This document shows, in pieces, positions 45,975 to 55,018 of a stretch of DNA of 64,000 bases. Made by a program: the position numbers and the translations under genes. The notes under the pieces were generated by a model, which searched no databases, was not told the origin of the DNA, and saw only the letters and a program-made list of their open reading frames with translations. The stretch comes from Deltaproteobacteria bacterium RBG_13_43_22 (GTDB taxonomy: Bacteria > Desulfobacterota > RBG-13-43-22), in the NCBI GenBank assembly GCA_001797675.1, contig MGQB01000025.1, forward strand, positions 31,464 through 95,463, in the 5' to 3' direction. Each line of letters opens with the position of its first letter. Position 1 is the stretch's first letter.

Positions 45975-46642
45975 GAAGCGACGGCATTCACACTTCTTTT
46001 GATCATCTGGGCGGCCACGGGGGGCATGGCCGCATATTGGGCCGCCATCTCCAGGGCCCGATCCATAAGCCGGTTCGCCGGGACCAATTCATCTAAAAAG
46101 CCCCATTCCAGCAACGTTTGAGCCTTTTCCCGTTGAGCCAGGATCACAAAGCGTTTGGCCCTGGCCGGACCGACCAGGTGCACACATAAAGGCAGGCTGA
46201 CCCAGCTTAAGGGGATGCCCAGGGCCCCTTCGGGATAGGCGCAAAAACAATCCTCGTCCCCGATGCGGAAATCCAGGGCCGAGACGATACAGGCCCCACC
46301 GCCCAGGGCCCCGCCGTTAATGGCCGCTATGGTGATTTGGTTCATATCATAAAGTTTTTGAATCATCCTTGGACCCAGATGGAACTGCCGTTGTTTATTT
46401 AACAGCGAAGTATCGGCGGCCGCTGCCCGTTTGGTGTCCCTCATATCAGCCCCGGCGCTGAAATGTCGGCCCTGACCGGTGAAAATCACCACCCGGGTCT
46501 CAATATCTTCACGGAACTCCTCAGTGATCAGTTCGATTTCCCGCATCAGATCTATGCTTAGGGCATTCAAGCGGTCCGGACGGTTAAACCTCACCACGGC
46601 GATCTTATCCAGCCTTTCTACAATCAAGTGTTCATAGGTCAT
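45848..46642 (-). CDS. Enoyl-CoA hydratase/isomerase family protein
   Basis: A 264-residue crotonase-fold protein. Seen: N-terminal VVRFNRPDRLNALS, the first oxyanion-hole segment FSAGADMRD, and the second GGALGGGACIVSALD. The Glu in CAYPEGALGI aligns with a crotonase-type catalytic region. It hydrates or isomerises enoyl-CoA; the substrate is unknown. The stop at 45848-45850 and ~125 bases of its 3' end are duplicated at 42133. Confidence 0.9.
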   Translation of the reverse strand: MTYEHLIVERLDKIAVVRFNRPDRLNALSIDLMREIELITEEFREDIETRVVIFTGQGRHFSAGADMRDTKRAAAADTSLLNKQRQFHLGPRMIQKLYDMNQITIAAINGGALGGGACIVSALDFRIGDEDCFCAYPEGALGIPLSWVSLPLCVHLVGPARAKRFVILAQREKAQTLLEWGFLDELVPANRLMDRALEMAAQYAAMPPVAAQMIKRSVNAVASALDRAVMHMDSDQVLLTSLTEDYQEGVKAFFEKRTPEFKGR

Positions 46643-46836
46643 CGTTATTCATTCCTTTCCTTTCAATGAGAACTCAGTCGAGGAAAAGCCGTTGGGGCCC
46701 GGGGAAAACTCAAATACATTAACGCCCATTATTAATGAGTGCAAAATAAAAAACCTATGGGTTCAAGTCTGCCCTTGGTGCTTAACCGAAAATAACCTAA
46801 GCCAAGGGTAGATTTTACCCTGTTTCTGAGGAATAA

Positions 46837-47079
46837 TTCAAGCGTTTGCTGAAATCTTTTGCTCAGTTCTACATCGATTTACGAATCCGGCTCGAAGGCG
46901 GGCAAATTGACCTATTAACAAGGGCAAGTGTGGCTGACCGAATAATGAGGTTTCAATTCATCAAGTAAGCAGCCATCCACCCTTTCTATCCGGACAAAAC
47001 GGAAGCTGTTCCTGTTTTAGGGGAACTGAATAAACTCAAAAAGGATTGCCTCAGGGATTTAAAAGAATTCTTTTTTTGA
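46837..47079 (+). pseudogene. Possible degraded coding remnant
   Basis: One frame reads FKRLLKSFAQFYIDLRIRLE and, after a TAA at 46966-46968, AAIHPFYPDKTEAVPVLGEL before a TGA at 47077. The biased, protein-like composition on both sides of one stop suggests a decayed gene, but I recognise no family and it could be chance. It lies in a ~750-base gap. Confidence 0.3.
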
Positions 47080-47162
47080 AAATTATTTTACCTTTGAAGA
47101 AAAACAAGGTACCCTAAACATTACAAAAGCCGAGGATGCCGTAGATCCGAGGCGGCAAGGAT

Positions 47163-47188
47163 AAAGTCCCGCCGCTGGTGGGACTTTA
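47163..47188. terminator. Hairpin between hydratase and SDR genes
   Basis: TAAAGTCCCGCC-GCT-GGTGGGACTTTA, a 12-bp stem with one mismatch. There is no clear U-run after it on either strand, so it may be a repeat rather than a terminator. Confidence 0.35.
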
Positions 47189-47395
47189 CACGGTTTTCCC
47201 AAAGGGTAATAATTAGGGCGGTTTTTACTAATTCAGGATTAAATTTTTGGGGAATTCCTGAATGACCTCCGATTTACAACAATACCTGCGTGGGTATTGA
47301 CTAATATTCATCTCTGCGCTGTTTTTTATACAACGTTTTTGGCAACTACGGCCGGGTGGAACTGCCGGTCGTTGGGCGGCCTTAAGGAGGGGTAA

Positions 47396-48196
47396 ATGAT
47401 ACACCCGGAAGACCAGGGACTGGAGGGTAAAGTAGCGATTGTCACCGGCGGCGGCGCTGAAGGCGATGGGATCGGAAATGGAAGGGCGGCTGCCATCCTT
47501 TTGGCCAGAGCCGGCGCCCAGGTGCTGGTCATCGATCGGAAGTTAGAGCCCGCTCAGCGCACCGCCATGATAATCGCCGAGGACGGCGGCACAGCCGAGG
47601 CATTTCAATGCGACGTGACCACGAAAAGCGGGTGCGCCGATATGGTCGCGGCGGCTGTGGAGCGGTGGAACCGGCTTGATGTCCTGGTGAACAATGTCGG
47701 GATCGGGAGCCGCGGTTCGGTCGTTGACGAGACCGAGGAGCGCTGGGAGCGGGTGATGCGGACCAATGTCACCTCGATGTTCCTGGCCTCGAAACAGGCC
47801 ATTCCGGCCATGCTGCGGAGCGGAGAGGGGGGTGCAATCGTCAATGTGTCCTCTATCTCGGCGCTTCGCCCGCGGGGACTGACCGCTTACTCCACATCGA
47901 AGGGAGCCGTGATCGCGCTGACCCGGGCCATGGCGGTTGATCACGGCCCGAGCGGGATCCGGGTCAATTGCGTGGCACCAGGCCCGGTATACACCCCCAT
48001 GGTCTATGCCCGTGGAATGTCCCCTGAAGCGCGGGAGAATCGGCGAATATCGTCACTGCTGAAGATCGAGGGGACCGGCTGGGACATCGGGAATGCGGTT
48101 TGCTTCCTGGCCTCGCAAAGGTCGCGGTTTATCACCGGTCAGGTGCTGGTGGTCGACGGCGGCGTGACGTTGGTGGGGCCTGAGCGGGGGACCTGA
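47396..48196 (+). CDS. SDR family oxidoreductase
   Basis: A 266-residue classical short-chain dehydrogenase: cofactor loop TGGGAEGDGIGNG (an extended form of TGxxxGIG), NNVGIGSRG, and the Ser-Tyr-Lys triad (NVSSISALRPRGLTAYSTSK, Tyr and Lys in the last six residues), with the C-terminal GQVLVVDGGVT. GGAGG (47387-47391) precedes the ATG. Codon use (many CGC/CGG/GCG/ATC codons) is visibly more GC-rich than the flanking genes, which suggests acquisition from another genome. The substrate is unknown. Confidence 0.9.
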   Translation: MIHPEDQGLEGKVAIVTGGGAEGDGIGNGRAAAILLARAGAQVLVIDRKLEPAQRTAMIIAEDGGTAEAFQCDVTTKSGCADMVAAAVERWNRLDVLVNNVGIGSRGSVVDETEERWERVMRTNVTSMFLASKQAIPAMLRSGEGGAIVNVSSISALRPRGLTAYSTSKGAVIALTRAMAVDHGPSGIRVNCVAPGPVYTPMVYARGMSPEARENRRISSLLKIEGTGWDIGNAVCFLASQRSRFITGQVLVVDGGVTLVGPERGT

Positions 48197-48392
48197 TCTC
48201 TTTATCATTTAATTTTTAGAGTTGATAAATAGGTGTCCCCCAAACCGGGTAAAAAGTGGAAGTTTAATGGCTTTCCTTGAAGCGTTACTATCAAGTCAAG
48301 TCTGCCTTCTAATAAATAATTCTTTGATTTCAGGGCTTATCATTTGATATACAGCTAAGATCATGGAAAAGTCCTCATGAACGAGCAATAAT

Positions 48393-49160
48393 ATGTCCCT
48401 GGAAGCTACCTTCTTCACTTCCTACTGGCAATGGCTTCTCTCTTGTCTGATTATCCTAATGGCCCAAACCATTTATGTGTTATTCGGATTCGGCCTCGGA
48501 TTGATTGCCGTCGGCTTAATGGCCCTTTTTATAGATCCGGTTACCAATATCATTGTCTTGATCCTGTTTATTGCTCTCCCCGCCGAAATTTATGTGGTCT
48601 ATAAATCCTGGAGGAGTATATCGTGGAAGGGTATCTTCATTCTGGCAGGCGGGGTTGCAGTAGGGACAATCCTAGGCACCCTAATTCTGAAATATGGAAA
48701 CCCGGAGATTATTCTAACCCTCCTGGCTTTTTTCCTGATATTTTCCGGGATTATTTTTCTGATCGCCCAGTCCGAAATGGTGATACAATGGCCGTCATGG
48801 TGTTCTCCCTTTATAGGGATTCTGGCTGGACTTCTTGCGGGCATGTTTGGAACCGGAGGCCCCCCTTTGATTTTTTATTATCAGCTCTCGGGACTGAAAA
48901 AGGAGGCTTTCCGGGGCCACTTGATGACCCTGTTTCTGCTTATGGCCCTTGTCCGGTATCCCTCCTACGCCCTCTCAGGCCTCATTACTGGACCCAGAAT
49001 TATTTCTGCAATCTATGTATTCCCGGTTGTCATTTTAGGGATCTGGCTCGGGAATCGTATTCATATCCAGATCTCTGAAATGGCGTTTCGAAAGATGATA
49101 AACATCGGCCTCATTGTGATCGGAATGATTCTCATAATAAAGCGATTGGGAATTTATTAG
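48393..49160 (+). CDS. TauE/SafE family permease
   Basis: A 255-residue protein with about eight hydrophobic segments arranged as two related halves: the N-half has LFGFGLGLIAVGLMALFIDP and the C-half GLLAGMFGTGGPPLIFYYQL, both with the glycine-rich G-x-G-G-P-type motif of the family. Members export sulfoacetate, sulfite or other organic anions across the inner membrane. The neighbours do not reveal the substrate. Confidence 0.85.
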   Translation: MSLEATFFTSYWQWLLSCLIILMAQTIYVLFGFGLGLIAVGLMALFIDPVTNIIVLILFIALPAEIYVVYKSWRSISWKGIFILAGGVAVGTILGTLILKYGNPEIILTLLAFFLIFSGIIFLIAQSEMVIQWPSWCSPFIGILAGLLAGMFGTGGPPLIFYYQLSGLKKEAFRGHLMTLFLLMALVRYPSYALSGLITGPRIISAIYVFPVVILGIWLGNRIHIQISEMAFRKMINIGLIVIGMILIIKRLGIY

Positions 49161-49348
49161 GCTTCAAGACATGTTGAGGATTGGTTTAAATTGATTTAAA
49201 AAATCATAGACCTGTTAAAAAACATTACCGTTAAAAGGCGAGGGGTCACCCATTAAAAGGTAACGTCTGCTCTTGATTCTTGCTCCAATATTATTCAACT
49301 AAATAGTCCTCATCCGGAAAAGATGATTTCGGATGAGCGCGCTGAAGA

Positions 49349-49427
49349 GTTCAGCTTTCAGCTAACAGCAAAGATCTTTAACAACGATGGGTTGGCTAAT
49401 TGCTGATCGCTGATTGCTGAATGCTCC
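49349..49427. repeat. Word-repeat hairpin
   Basis: TTCAGCTTTCAGCTAACAGC on the left pairs with GCTGATCGCTGATTGCTGAA on the right; both arms consist of repeated ~7-base AGC/GCT words. It lies between the convergent permease and Nudix genes. The rest of 49161-49510 holds nothing else I can identify. Confidence 0.55.
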
Positions 49428-49510
49428 ATTTGGAAATTTTTCATTTTCATGCGGAAAGACATTTGAAGGGTAAGCCGGTGGGGAATGATTTGGAATTATG
49501 AAATTTATTT

Positions 49511-50335
49511 TTATTTCCTTCGCGAAGGGGAATTCAGATAATTATCATCCCTCATTCCCTCGACCACCTGCAGGTCCTCCATGTCCGGCGGTACAAAGTT
49601 AAACAGGATTTCCAGAATGGTCATGACGATCCGGTAGGTCACCCCCCAGAGCACTTCATGGCCTTCTTCATCCTCGTGGAAAAAACCGGGAAAATCCTGA
49701 ATCGATTCTTCCCCGTTCACGTAGGATTCAAAACGCATTCTGAAGCGGACGTATTTTTCCGGCTTCAATAAATCGTTCAGCGGAATGGCCACCACCTTCT
49801 CCACCTCCCGGTTGGGATAGAACCGTTTCTGATGCCTGATCCAGACCAGCATGGGGTAAAGAAATCTCTGAAAGGATTGCAGGGATTGAGGCGGCATGGG
49901 ACCGAGAAACTGGGTCCGGAAGGGATTGAGACGCATTTCTTCAAAACACTCTCTCAGCCCGGTGGTCAACAGGAGGGCCAGCAGGTCGGACTCTTTTCTT
50001 CTCTGGGCTTTCCATTGCTTCCAGTAGGGCCAGCGCCCCAAAGGGAAAAAGGGCAGCCCCAGGAGCCTGGCCACCAGGGAATCGAAACGATGGTCAATGC
50101 CTCCCCCCGGGAAACAGAGGTCGCCGGCCTGTCTGACCAGCTTTGATCGTTTATTGAATACAAAGCAGAGCTCGGTTTCCGGGCCCTTCCCCTTAACACA
50201 CTCACTTAAAAGACAAAGGACTGCCGAAGATCCTAGGGGATCGACCAGGTTATCGGCGTAAAGGCAGGCCTCCCGATTCCACTTTTCGAGGGTTTCGATA
50301 ACCTGACCTACAAAGGCTTTGGGTTTCATGGTCAA
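49511..50335 (-). CDS. Nudix hydrolase (CoA pyrophosphatase-like)
   Basis: A 274-residue Nudix-like protein. FVFNKRSKLVRQAGDLCFPGGGID at the start of the box (Q-x-G-D-x-x-F-P-G-G) resembles the NudL/CoA pyrophosphatase motif; the Nudix helix is GLRECFEEMRLNP (R-E-x-x-E-E). Between the two lies an unusually long insertion of ~45 residues. The family cleaves CoA or NDP-X. The insertion may alter specificity. Convergent with the permease upstream. Confidence 0.75.
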   Translation of the reverse strand: MTMKPKAFVGQVIETLEKWNREACLYADNLVDPLGSSAVLCLLSECVKGKGPETELCFVFNKRSKLVRQAGDLCFPGGGIDHRFDSLVARLLGLPFFPLGRWPYWKQWKAQRRKESDLLALLLTTGLRECFEEMRLNPFRTQFLGPMPPQSLQSFQRFLYPMLVWIRHQKRFYPNREVEKVVAIPLNDLLKPEKYVRFRMRFESYVNGEESIQDFPGFFHEDEEGHEVLWGVTYRIVMTILEILFNFVPPDMEDLQVVEGMRDDNYLNSPSRRK

Positions 50336-50443
50336 CAGGGTGGTATGCCCTCCTTTTCCTGTTGAGATTTTATCGGGTCTGTTATACCTTTTATCAAATA
50401 TCGTTTGGTTATGCCAATTTTTTCAACCGAAAGGAATCGGGGT

Positions 50444-51439
50444 ATGAAAAGGGAAGAATGGAACCCCGGAAAGCTCCTTGGTTTATCCGGCAATTACTGG
50501 GTCGCCTGCGCCCTCCATGCCGGCGTTAAACTGGGTATTTTCAGCCTCATCAGCAATCAATCGCTCAGCGGCCAGGAAATTGCTGCAAAACTTAATGGGG
50601 ATCCAAGGGGTGTAAGCATGCTGCTAAACGCCTTGGCGGCCATGGATCTTTTAATAAAAAAGGATGGGGCTTTTTCCAATACCCCTTTCAGTTCCTCCTT
50701 TTTATCCAAAGAATCCCCCCAGTATATCGGGTTTATGATCATGCACCATCACCACCTGATGCCCTCCTGGGCGAAGTTGGATCAGGCGGTTCTCACCGGC
50801 CGGCCGGTTGGGGGCCGGGCCTCTTTTGAGGATGAAACGGTTCGGGAAAGCTTCCTGATGGGTATGTTCAATATGGCCATGATGCTGGCCCCGCACCTGG
50901 CCGGGGTGATCGATCTTTCCGGCAAAAAACACCTGCTGGACCTGGGCGGCGGTCCGGGGACCTATGCCATCCATTTTTGTTTAAAAAATCCCCAACTCAA
51001 GGCCACGGTCTATGATCTTAAAACCACCCGGCCCTTTGCCGAAAAAACCATCACCCGTTTCGGCCTTGCGGAGCGAATCGCTTTTCAGGACGGCAATTAC
51101 GTGCAGGAAAATATCCGGGGGACCTTCGATCTGGCCTGGCTGTCTCAGATCCTTCACGGCGAGGGACCGGAGGAAGCACAGCGGATCATCCAGAAAGCGG
51201 TTTCGGTCCTTGAACCTGGAGGTCAAATTCTCGTCCACGAATTCCTGTTGAACAATACCATGGACGGTCCTCTGCAACCGGCCCTTTTTTCCTTGAACAT
51301 GCTCGTGGGCACGCCACGCGGCCAGTCTTATTCAGAGCAACAAATCATGGATATGATGGCCAGGGCCGGGGCCAGGGAAATCCGCCGCCTGCCCCTTCAG
51401 ACCCCCAACGATTCAGGGGTGATCCAGGGGACGGTTTAA
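50444..51439 (+). CDS. SAM-dependent O-methyltransferase family protein
   Basis: A 331-residue methyltransferase with an N-terminal winged-helix dimerisation domain (GVKLGIFSLISNQSLSGQEI, LNALAAMDLLIKKDGAF) and a C-terminal Rossmann domain: SAM motif LLDLGGGPGTYAIHFCL (residues ~166-182), DGNYVQENI, and ILVHEFLLN. The layout matches the plant-type O-methyltransferase/hydroxyneurosporene methyltransferase superfamily. AAGGA (50431-50435), 8 bases upstream, selects the ATG at 50444. The substrate is unknown. Confidence 0.85.
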   Translation: MKREEWNPGKLLGLSGNYWVACALHAGVKLGIFSLISNQSLSGQEIAAKLNGDPRGVSMLLNALAAMDLLIKKDGAFSNTPFSSSFLSKESPQYIGFMIMHHHHLMPSWAKLDQAVLTGRPVGGRASFEDETVRESFLMGMFNMAMMLAPHLAGVIDLSGKKHLLDLGGGPGTYAIHFCLKNPQLKATVYDLKTTRPFAEKTITRFGLAERIAFQDGNYVQENIRGTFDLAWLSQILHGEGPEEAQRIIQKAVSVLEPGGQILVHEFLLNNTMDGPLQPALFSLNMLVGTPRGQSYSEQQIMDMMARAGAREIRRLPLQTPNDSGVIQGTV

Positions 51440-51454
51440 ACCGGCAGGCCCCCC

Positions 51455-52183
51455 TCAGACCGGCTTGACAAAGATCTCCCGGCCGATGCTTTCATCCAGG
51501 GCGATGGAGGTTTCTCCGATCTGGATTATAAAGGAGGGATGACGCTGTTTGAGCTGAATGACGACCCCGGGGATAACCCCGAAAGAACCCAGGGGCTCCA
51601 GGCGGCCTTTGACCCTGGTGGAAATAAACACCACCCGTCCTTCCTGACCCAGGGCCAGGTCATTCAAGGGGTGGATCAGGGGCTTCATTTCACGGGTCAG
51701 CTTCTTGCAGCAGCCGCCCTGGGGGATCGGTTTTCCATGGGGGCAGACCGGGGGATGTCCCAGAAAGGAACAGACGCTGTCGGTCACCGCCGGGCTGAGG
51801 ATGTGCTCCAGCTTACAGGCCTCTTTTTCGGCTTCCTCCTCGGACATCTCAAACAATTCCATCAACAGGCGTTCGGTCAATCGGTGCCGGCGGACGATTC
51901 CTTCGGCCAGGGCTTCTCCTTTTTCTTTGAAACGCAGAATATCCCCATCCATTTCAAAAAGGCCTTCCCGCATCATATGATTTAAGACTGCCCGGGCCTC
52001 CGGATCGGAGGTGTTTTGAAGCAGGCTGTGGATATCGGTGACTCCTTTTTCGCGGAGAGTCCAGATCAATTCCAGAAGTTCATCGATACTTTCCTCCTGG
52101 GTTCTGGCCAGGCGGCCTCCGTGCCAGCGGTGGCCGGGGTGATCGCCGTAATCCTTGGTTGGATGTTCATTGTTGGAGTTCAT
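51455..52183 (-). CDS. DtxR-family metalloregulator with C-terminal FeoA domain
   Basis: A 242-residue protein: winged helix (residues ~25-90, ESIDELLELIWTLREKGVTD), DtxR dimerisation/metal domain with HRLTERLLMELFEMSEEEAE, CKLEHILSPAVTDSVCSFLG (the C-x-x-E-H and H motif of metal-binding), the Cys-rich segment CPHGKPIPQGGCC, and an FeoA/SH3-like C-terminal domain (~165-242, LPLGSFGVIPG-like region and FIIQIGETSIALDESIGREI). It is expected to repress transcription when Fe(II) or Mn(II) is bound. It overlaps the small Cys protein gene by 17 bases and closes the fur-feoB operon. Confidence 0.87.
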   Translation of the reverse strand: MNSNNEHPTKDYGDHPGHRWHGGRLARTQEESIDELLELIWTLREKGVTDIHSLLQNTSDPEARAVLNHMMREGLFEMDGDILRFKEKGEALAEGIVRRHRLTERLLMELFEMSEEEAEKEACKLEHILSPAVTDSVCSFLGHPPVCPHGKPIPQGGCCKKLTREMKPLIHPLNDLALGQEGRVVFISTRVKGRLEPLGSFGVIPGVVIQLKQRHPSFIIQIGETSIALDESIGREIFVKPV

Positions 52184-52376
52184 GTTCCCCCCTGTTTTTA
52201 AATAAACGTTTGATAAATTCGATGATCCGGGATCCTTTTGGAAAACTGTAACCGCAGTTGGGACAACAGACCAGGTTGCAATGGCGGCTCATTGGACAGG
52301 CCGAAGAACAAAACATGCCATCCACGGTAAAAGTATGACCGCACAAGGCGCAGGTATATTTTTTTTCCTCTTTCAT
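52167..52376 (-). CDS. Small Cys-rich protein of the feo operon
   Basis: A 69-residue protein with nine Cys: CALC, MFCSSAC, HCNLVCCPNC, then the C-terminus KRLFKNRGEHELQQ. The CxxC pairs point to a zinc ribbon or rubredoxin-like iron site. It is not a FeoC-like winged helix. The ATG at 52376 shares its A with the feoB stop (TGATG). Its position suggests a role in Fe(II) uptake or sensing beside FeoB; no activity is known. Confidence 0.75.
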   Translation of the reverse strand: MKEEKKYTCALCGHTFTVDGMFCSSACPMSRHCNLVCCPNCGYSFPKGSRIIEFIKRLFKNRGEHELQQ

Positions 52377-54346
52377 CAGGCCCAAACCTTTAACACCCAG
52401 TTGACCATCCCCCCTACCAGCAAGGCGATGACCACCACCACCCCGACAATAACCAGGGCCATTTTCCAACCCCGTTCCTTGATAATGACAAAAAAGTTGG
52501 CAATACAGGGGACAAAAAGGGTAATGGTCACCAGGGCCACCAAAACCTGGTTATGGGTCAGCAGTCCTTTCTGGGCCAGGGAGAAAAAGCCGGCCGCTCC
52601 GTAATCCCGCCTCAAGAACCCAATGATAAAGGAAGACGTGGATTCCACCGGAAGACCCAGCCAGTGCACCACCAGTGGTCGGAACCATTTTCCCAGAGAG
52701 GTCATGACCCCGGTTTTATCCAGAACGAAAAGGATCAAGGTTCCCAGGATAAACAACGGGACGGCTTCTTGTAGATACCATTCGATACGGGACAGGGTTT
52801 TGATCAAAATATTTTTCATCTGGGGCCAGCGCAACGGTGGAAGCTCCAGGATAAAACTGGTGTTTTCCCCGGGAATCAGTTTTCCGGCCAGGAAGCCTAC
52901 CAGAAGGATCACGCCGAAGATGATCAAGGCCCAGGCAATGAAAATCCAGGCCGGAAATCCGGCCAGCATACCGAATATAACCGCCAATTGGGCCGAGCAG
53001 GGGATCCCCAGGGCCAGAAGCAGGGTGACGATGATCTTGTCCTTGCGGCTCTCTAAGATCCTGGTGGTCATAGTAGCCATGGTATCACACCCCAGACCCA
53101 GGATCATGGGTAAGACCGCTTTGCCGTTGAGCCCCATGATTTTGAAAACCCGGTTGCTCATCACCGCCAGCCTTGGCAGGTAACCGGAATCTTCCAGAAA
53201 GCCGAAAATAAGAAAAAAGAAACCGACAATCGGCAGGATCAAGGCCAGGGCATAAGTCAGGGCCATAGTGAAGATCCCATAAGGCCCGACCAGAAGATCC
53301 TGGATCAAGGGAAAAGGGATGATCCCCTTGACCATCCCGGTCAGGAAGGGATTGATATATCCCCCAAAGACCGTTTTCCCCAAAAAATCTACGCTGATTC
53401 CAGCCCCCAGGACCCCGATAATTTCATAAGATATAAAAAGGACCGCCAACATCCCCAGGAATCCCCATACCCGATGAGTGGACCATTCACCCAGCCGCCG
53501 GCCCCAGCCCTGAACGGAGTTTGCCTGTTTGGTTTGAATGGGAATAAGCAGTTGATCGATTTTTTCCAGACGTTCGACGTTGATCCGGTAGCTCAGAGGT
53601 TCCTGAAAATTTCTTTGGTATTGGGAACAATGGGTCTCGATCCGGGCCAACTCCTGGGAGTCCAGTCTTTCCTCCAGCCAGGCTCGGAGGCTCTCGTCAC
53701 CGGCCAGGAGCATCAGGGCCAGGGACCTTTTGCTGATAGGGGCCGGAGGCAACAGGGGGATGAGACAGGCTATCCCCGCTTCAATGGGTTCGGAATACTT
53801 AAAAGAGAAGGTGGATCTGGGAGAATCCTTCAAGGTCGGGATAAGCTGTTCCAGACCCTTTTTACGGGTGGCCACGGCCGAAACGACCGGAAGTCCGAAG
53901 ATTTCCCTGATGACTTTTAGGTTGACCGCAATCCCCCGGCTTTTGGCCTCATCCATCATATTCAGGACCAAAACCAGGGGCAACTCCATCTCGATCAATT
54001 GTAAGGCGATCAACAGGCCGCGACGCAGGTTTTTGGCATCCAGGACATGGATCACGGAATAGTTGTTTTCGGACATCAGGATATCCCGGGTGACCTTTTC
54101 ATCTTCCGAATTGGGAATCAGATTATTGACCCCCGGCGTATCGAGAATGGTATAGGAAGAATCGCCGCCTTTAGCCTTACCGGAGGAGACCTCCACGGTC
54201 GTACCGGGATAATTGGAAACTATCCGATAGGTTCCGGTTAGGTAATTGAAGATGACGCTTTTTCCCACGTTCGGGTTTCCCACCAGGATCACCTTGGCGG
54301 GACTTGAAGTTTTAGAAGTGTCTTGAGTTGGGGTAATGGGTTTCAT
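52376..54346 (-). CDS. feoB: Ferrous iron transport protein FeoB
   Basis: A 656-residue protein: N-terminal GTPase with G1 GNPNVGKS, G3 DTPGVNN and G4 NMMDEA, then a helical spacer and two Gate domains with about eight to ten membrane helices (e.g. FLGMLAVLFISYEIIG, LALGIPCSAQLAVIFGML with the Cys-x-x-Q Gate motif, IPCSAQ). It imports Fe(II) across the inner membrane. The fur stop and its ATG overlap as ATGA. There is no separate feoA gene nearby; a FeoA domain is on the DtxR-like protein. Confidence 0.95.
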   Translation of the reverse strand: MKPITPTQDTSKTSSPAKVILVGNPNVGKSVIFNYLTGTYRIVSNYPGTTVEVSSGKAKGGDSSYTILDTPGVNNLIPNSEDEKVTRDILMSENNYSVIHVLDAKNLRRGLLIALQLIEMELPLVLVLNMMDEAKSRGIAVNLKVIREIFGLPVVSAVATRKKGLEQLIPTLKDSPRSTFSFKYSEPIEAGIACLIPLLPPAPISKRSLALMLLAGDESLRAWLEERLDSQELARIETHCSQYQRNFQEPLSYRINVERLEKIDQLLIPIQTKQANSVQGWGRRLGEWSTHRVWGFLGMLAVLFISYEIIGVLGAGISVDFLGKTVFGGYINPFLTGMVKGIIPFPLIQDLLVGPYGIFTMALTYALALILPIVGFFFLIFGFLEDSGYLPRLAVMSNRVFKIMGLNGKAVLPMILGLGCDTMATMTTRILESRKDKIIVTLLLALGIPCSAQLAVIFGMLAGFPAWIFIAWALIIFGVILLVGFLAGKLIPGENTSFILELPPLRWPQMKNILIKTLSRIEWYLQEAVPLFILGTLILFVLDKTGVMTSLGKWFRPLVVHWLGLPVESTSSFIIGFLRRDYGAAGFFSLAQKGLLTHNQVLVALVTITLFVPCIANFFVIIKERGWKMALVIVGVVVVIALLVGGMVNWVLKVWA

Positions 54347-54792
54347 TTCTTTTTAGGTTTCTTTGCGCCCTTTTTGGAACAATCCAGACAGGTCCCGTAC
54401 AGCTCCAGGACATGATGGGTAATGAAAAAGGTGTGCTTCCGGGCCACTTCCTCCTGCAGAGTTTCTATGTTTTTGTTCTCAAATTCCATGATCTTTCCGC
54501 ATCCGAGACAGATGAGATGATCGTGGTGCTGCCCTATCCGGGCCGGTTCAAAGGTGCTGACCTGGCGGTTAAATTTCCGTTCCACGGCCAAGCCGGATTC
54601 GGTCAGAAGTTTCAGGGTCCGGTAAACCGTGGTCAAGCCCACCCGCTTATCTTTTTTGCGGACCTGAATCAGAAGTTCTTCCGCCGAGGTGTGCCCCTTT
54701 TGGGAAAGAAAGGTTTCCACCACCCGGTCCCTTTGACTGGATTGGCGCAAGCCCCGGCTTTTAATAAAATGTTTTAAAAGGGATCGTTCCAT
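54343..54792 (-). CDS. fur: Ferric uptake regulator
   Basis: A 149-residue Fur protein: winged helix (residues ~10-85, RQSSQRDRVVETFLSQKGHT, LTTVYRTLKLLTESGLA) and metal sites HHDHLICLGCGKIMEFEN and CLDCSKKG (paired CxxC). The C-terminus is a Lys-rich tail. The ATG at 54792 is chosen over the TTG at 54798. A Fur box lies directly upstream, so the whole fur-feoB-Cys protein-dtxR operon should be repressed by Fe(II)-Fur. Confidence 0.93.
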   Translation of the reverse strand: MERSLLKHFIKSRGLRQSSQRDRVVETFLSQKGHTSAEELLIQVRKKDKRVGLTTVYRTLKLLTESGLAVERKFNRQVSTFEPARIGQHHDHLICLGCGKIMEFENKNIETLQEEVARKHTFFITHHVLELYGTCLDCSKKGAKKPKKK

Positions 54793-54802
54793 TGGCAATC
54801 CA

Positions 54803-54835
54803 TTATAATGAAAATGATTTTCATTTTCATTATAA
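54803..54835. promoter_or_regulatory. Fur box
   Basis: A 33-bp palindrome with perfect 15-bp arms (TTATAATGAAAATGA and its complement, 54803-54817 and 54821-54835) around TTT. It matches the Fur consensus (repeats of NATWAT type) and lies 11 bases upstream of the fur start, overlapping a likely -10 region. Confidence 0.88.
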
Positions 54836-55018
54836 ACATTTTTGGCCCCGTGTCAATCCAAAATGTCGACTTTCAAACCCTTCCCCAGGTGGGGGAGGGT
54901 TGAGATAGAGGGTACAAAAGGGTTTTCGTTTTAAAGATAATTGAAAAAACCGGAGAGAAATTAATTGAAAGGAATCGTGGATCAGATGTGGATATATTCG
55001 TAAAAAATCCCCAAAGGC

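Noticed and set aside
46966..46968. Recoded stop in the decayed frame
   Set aside because: The codon is TAA, not TGA, and the region lacks start and ribosome site.
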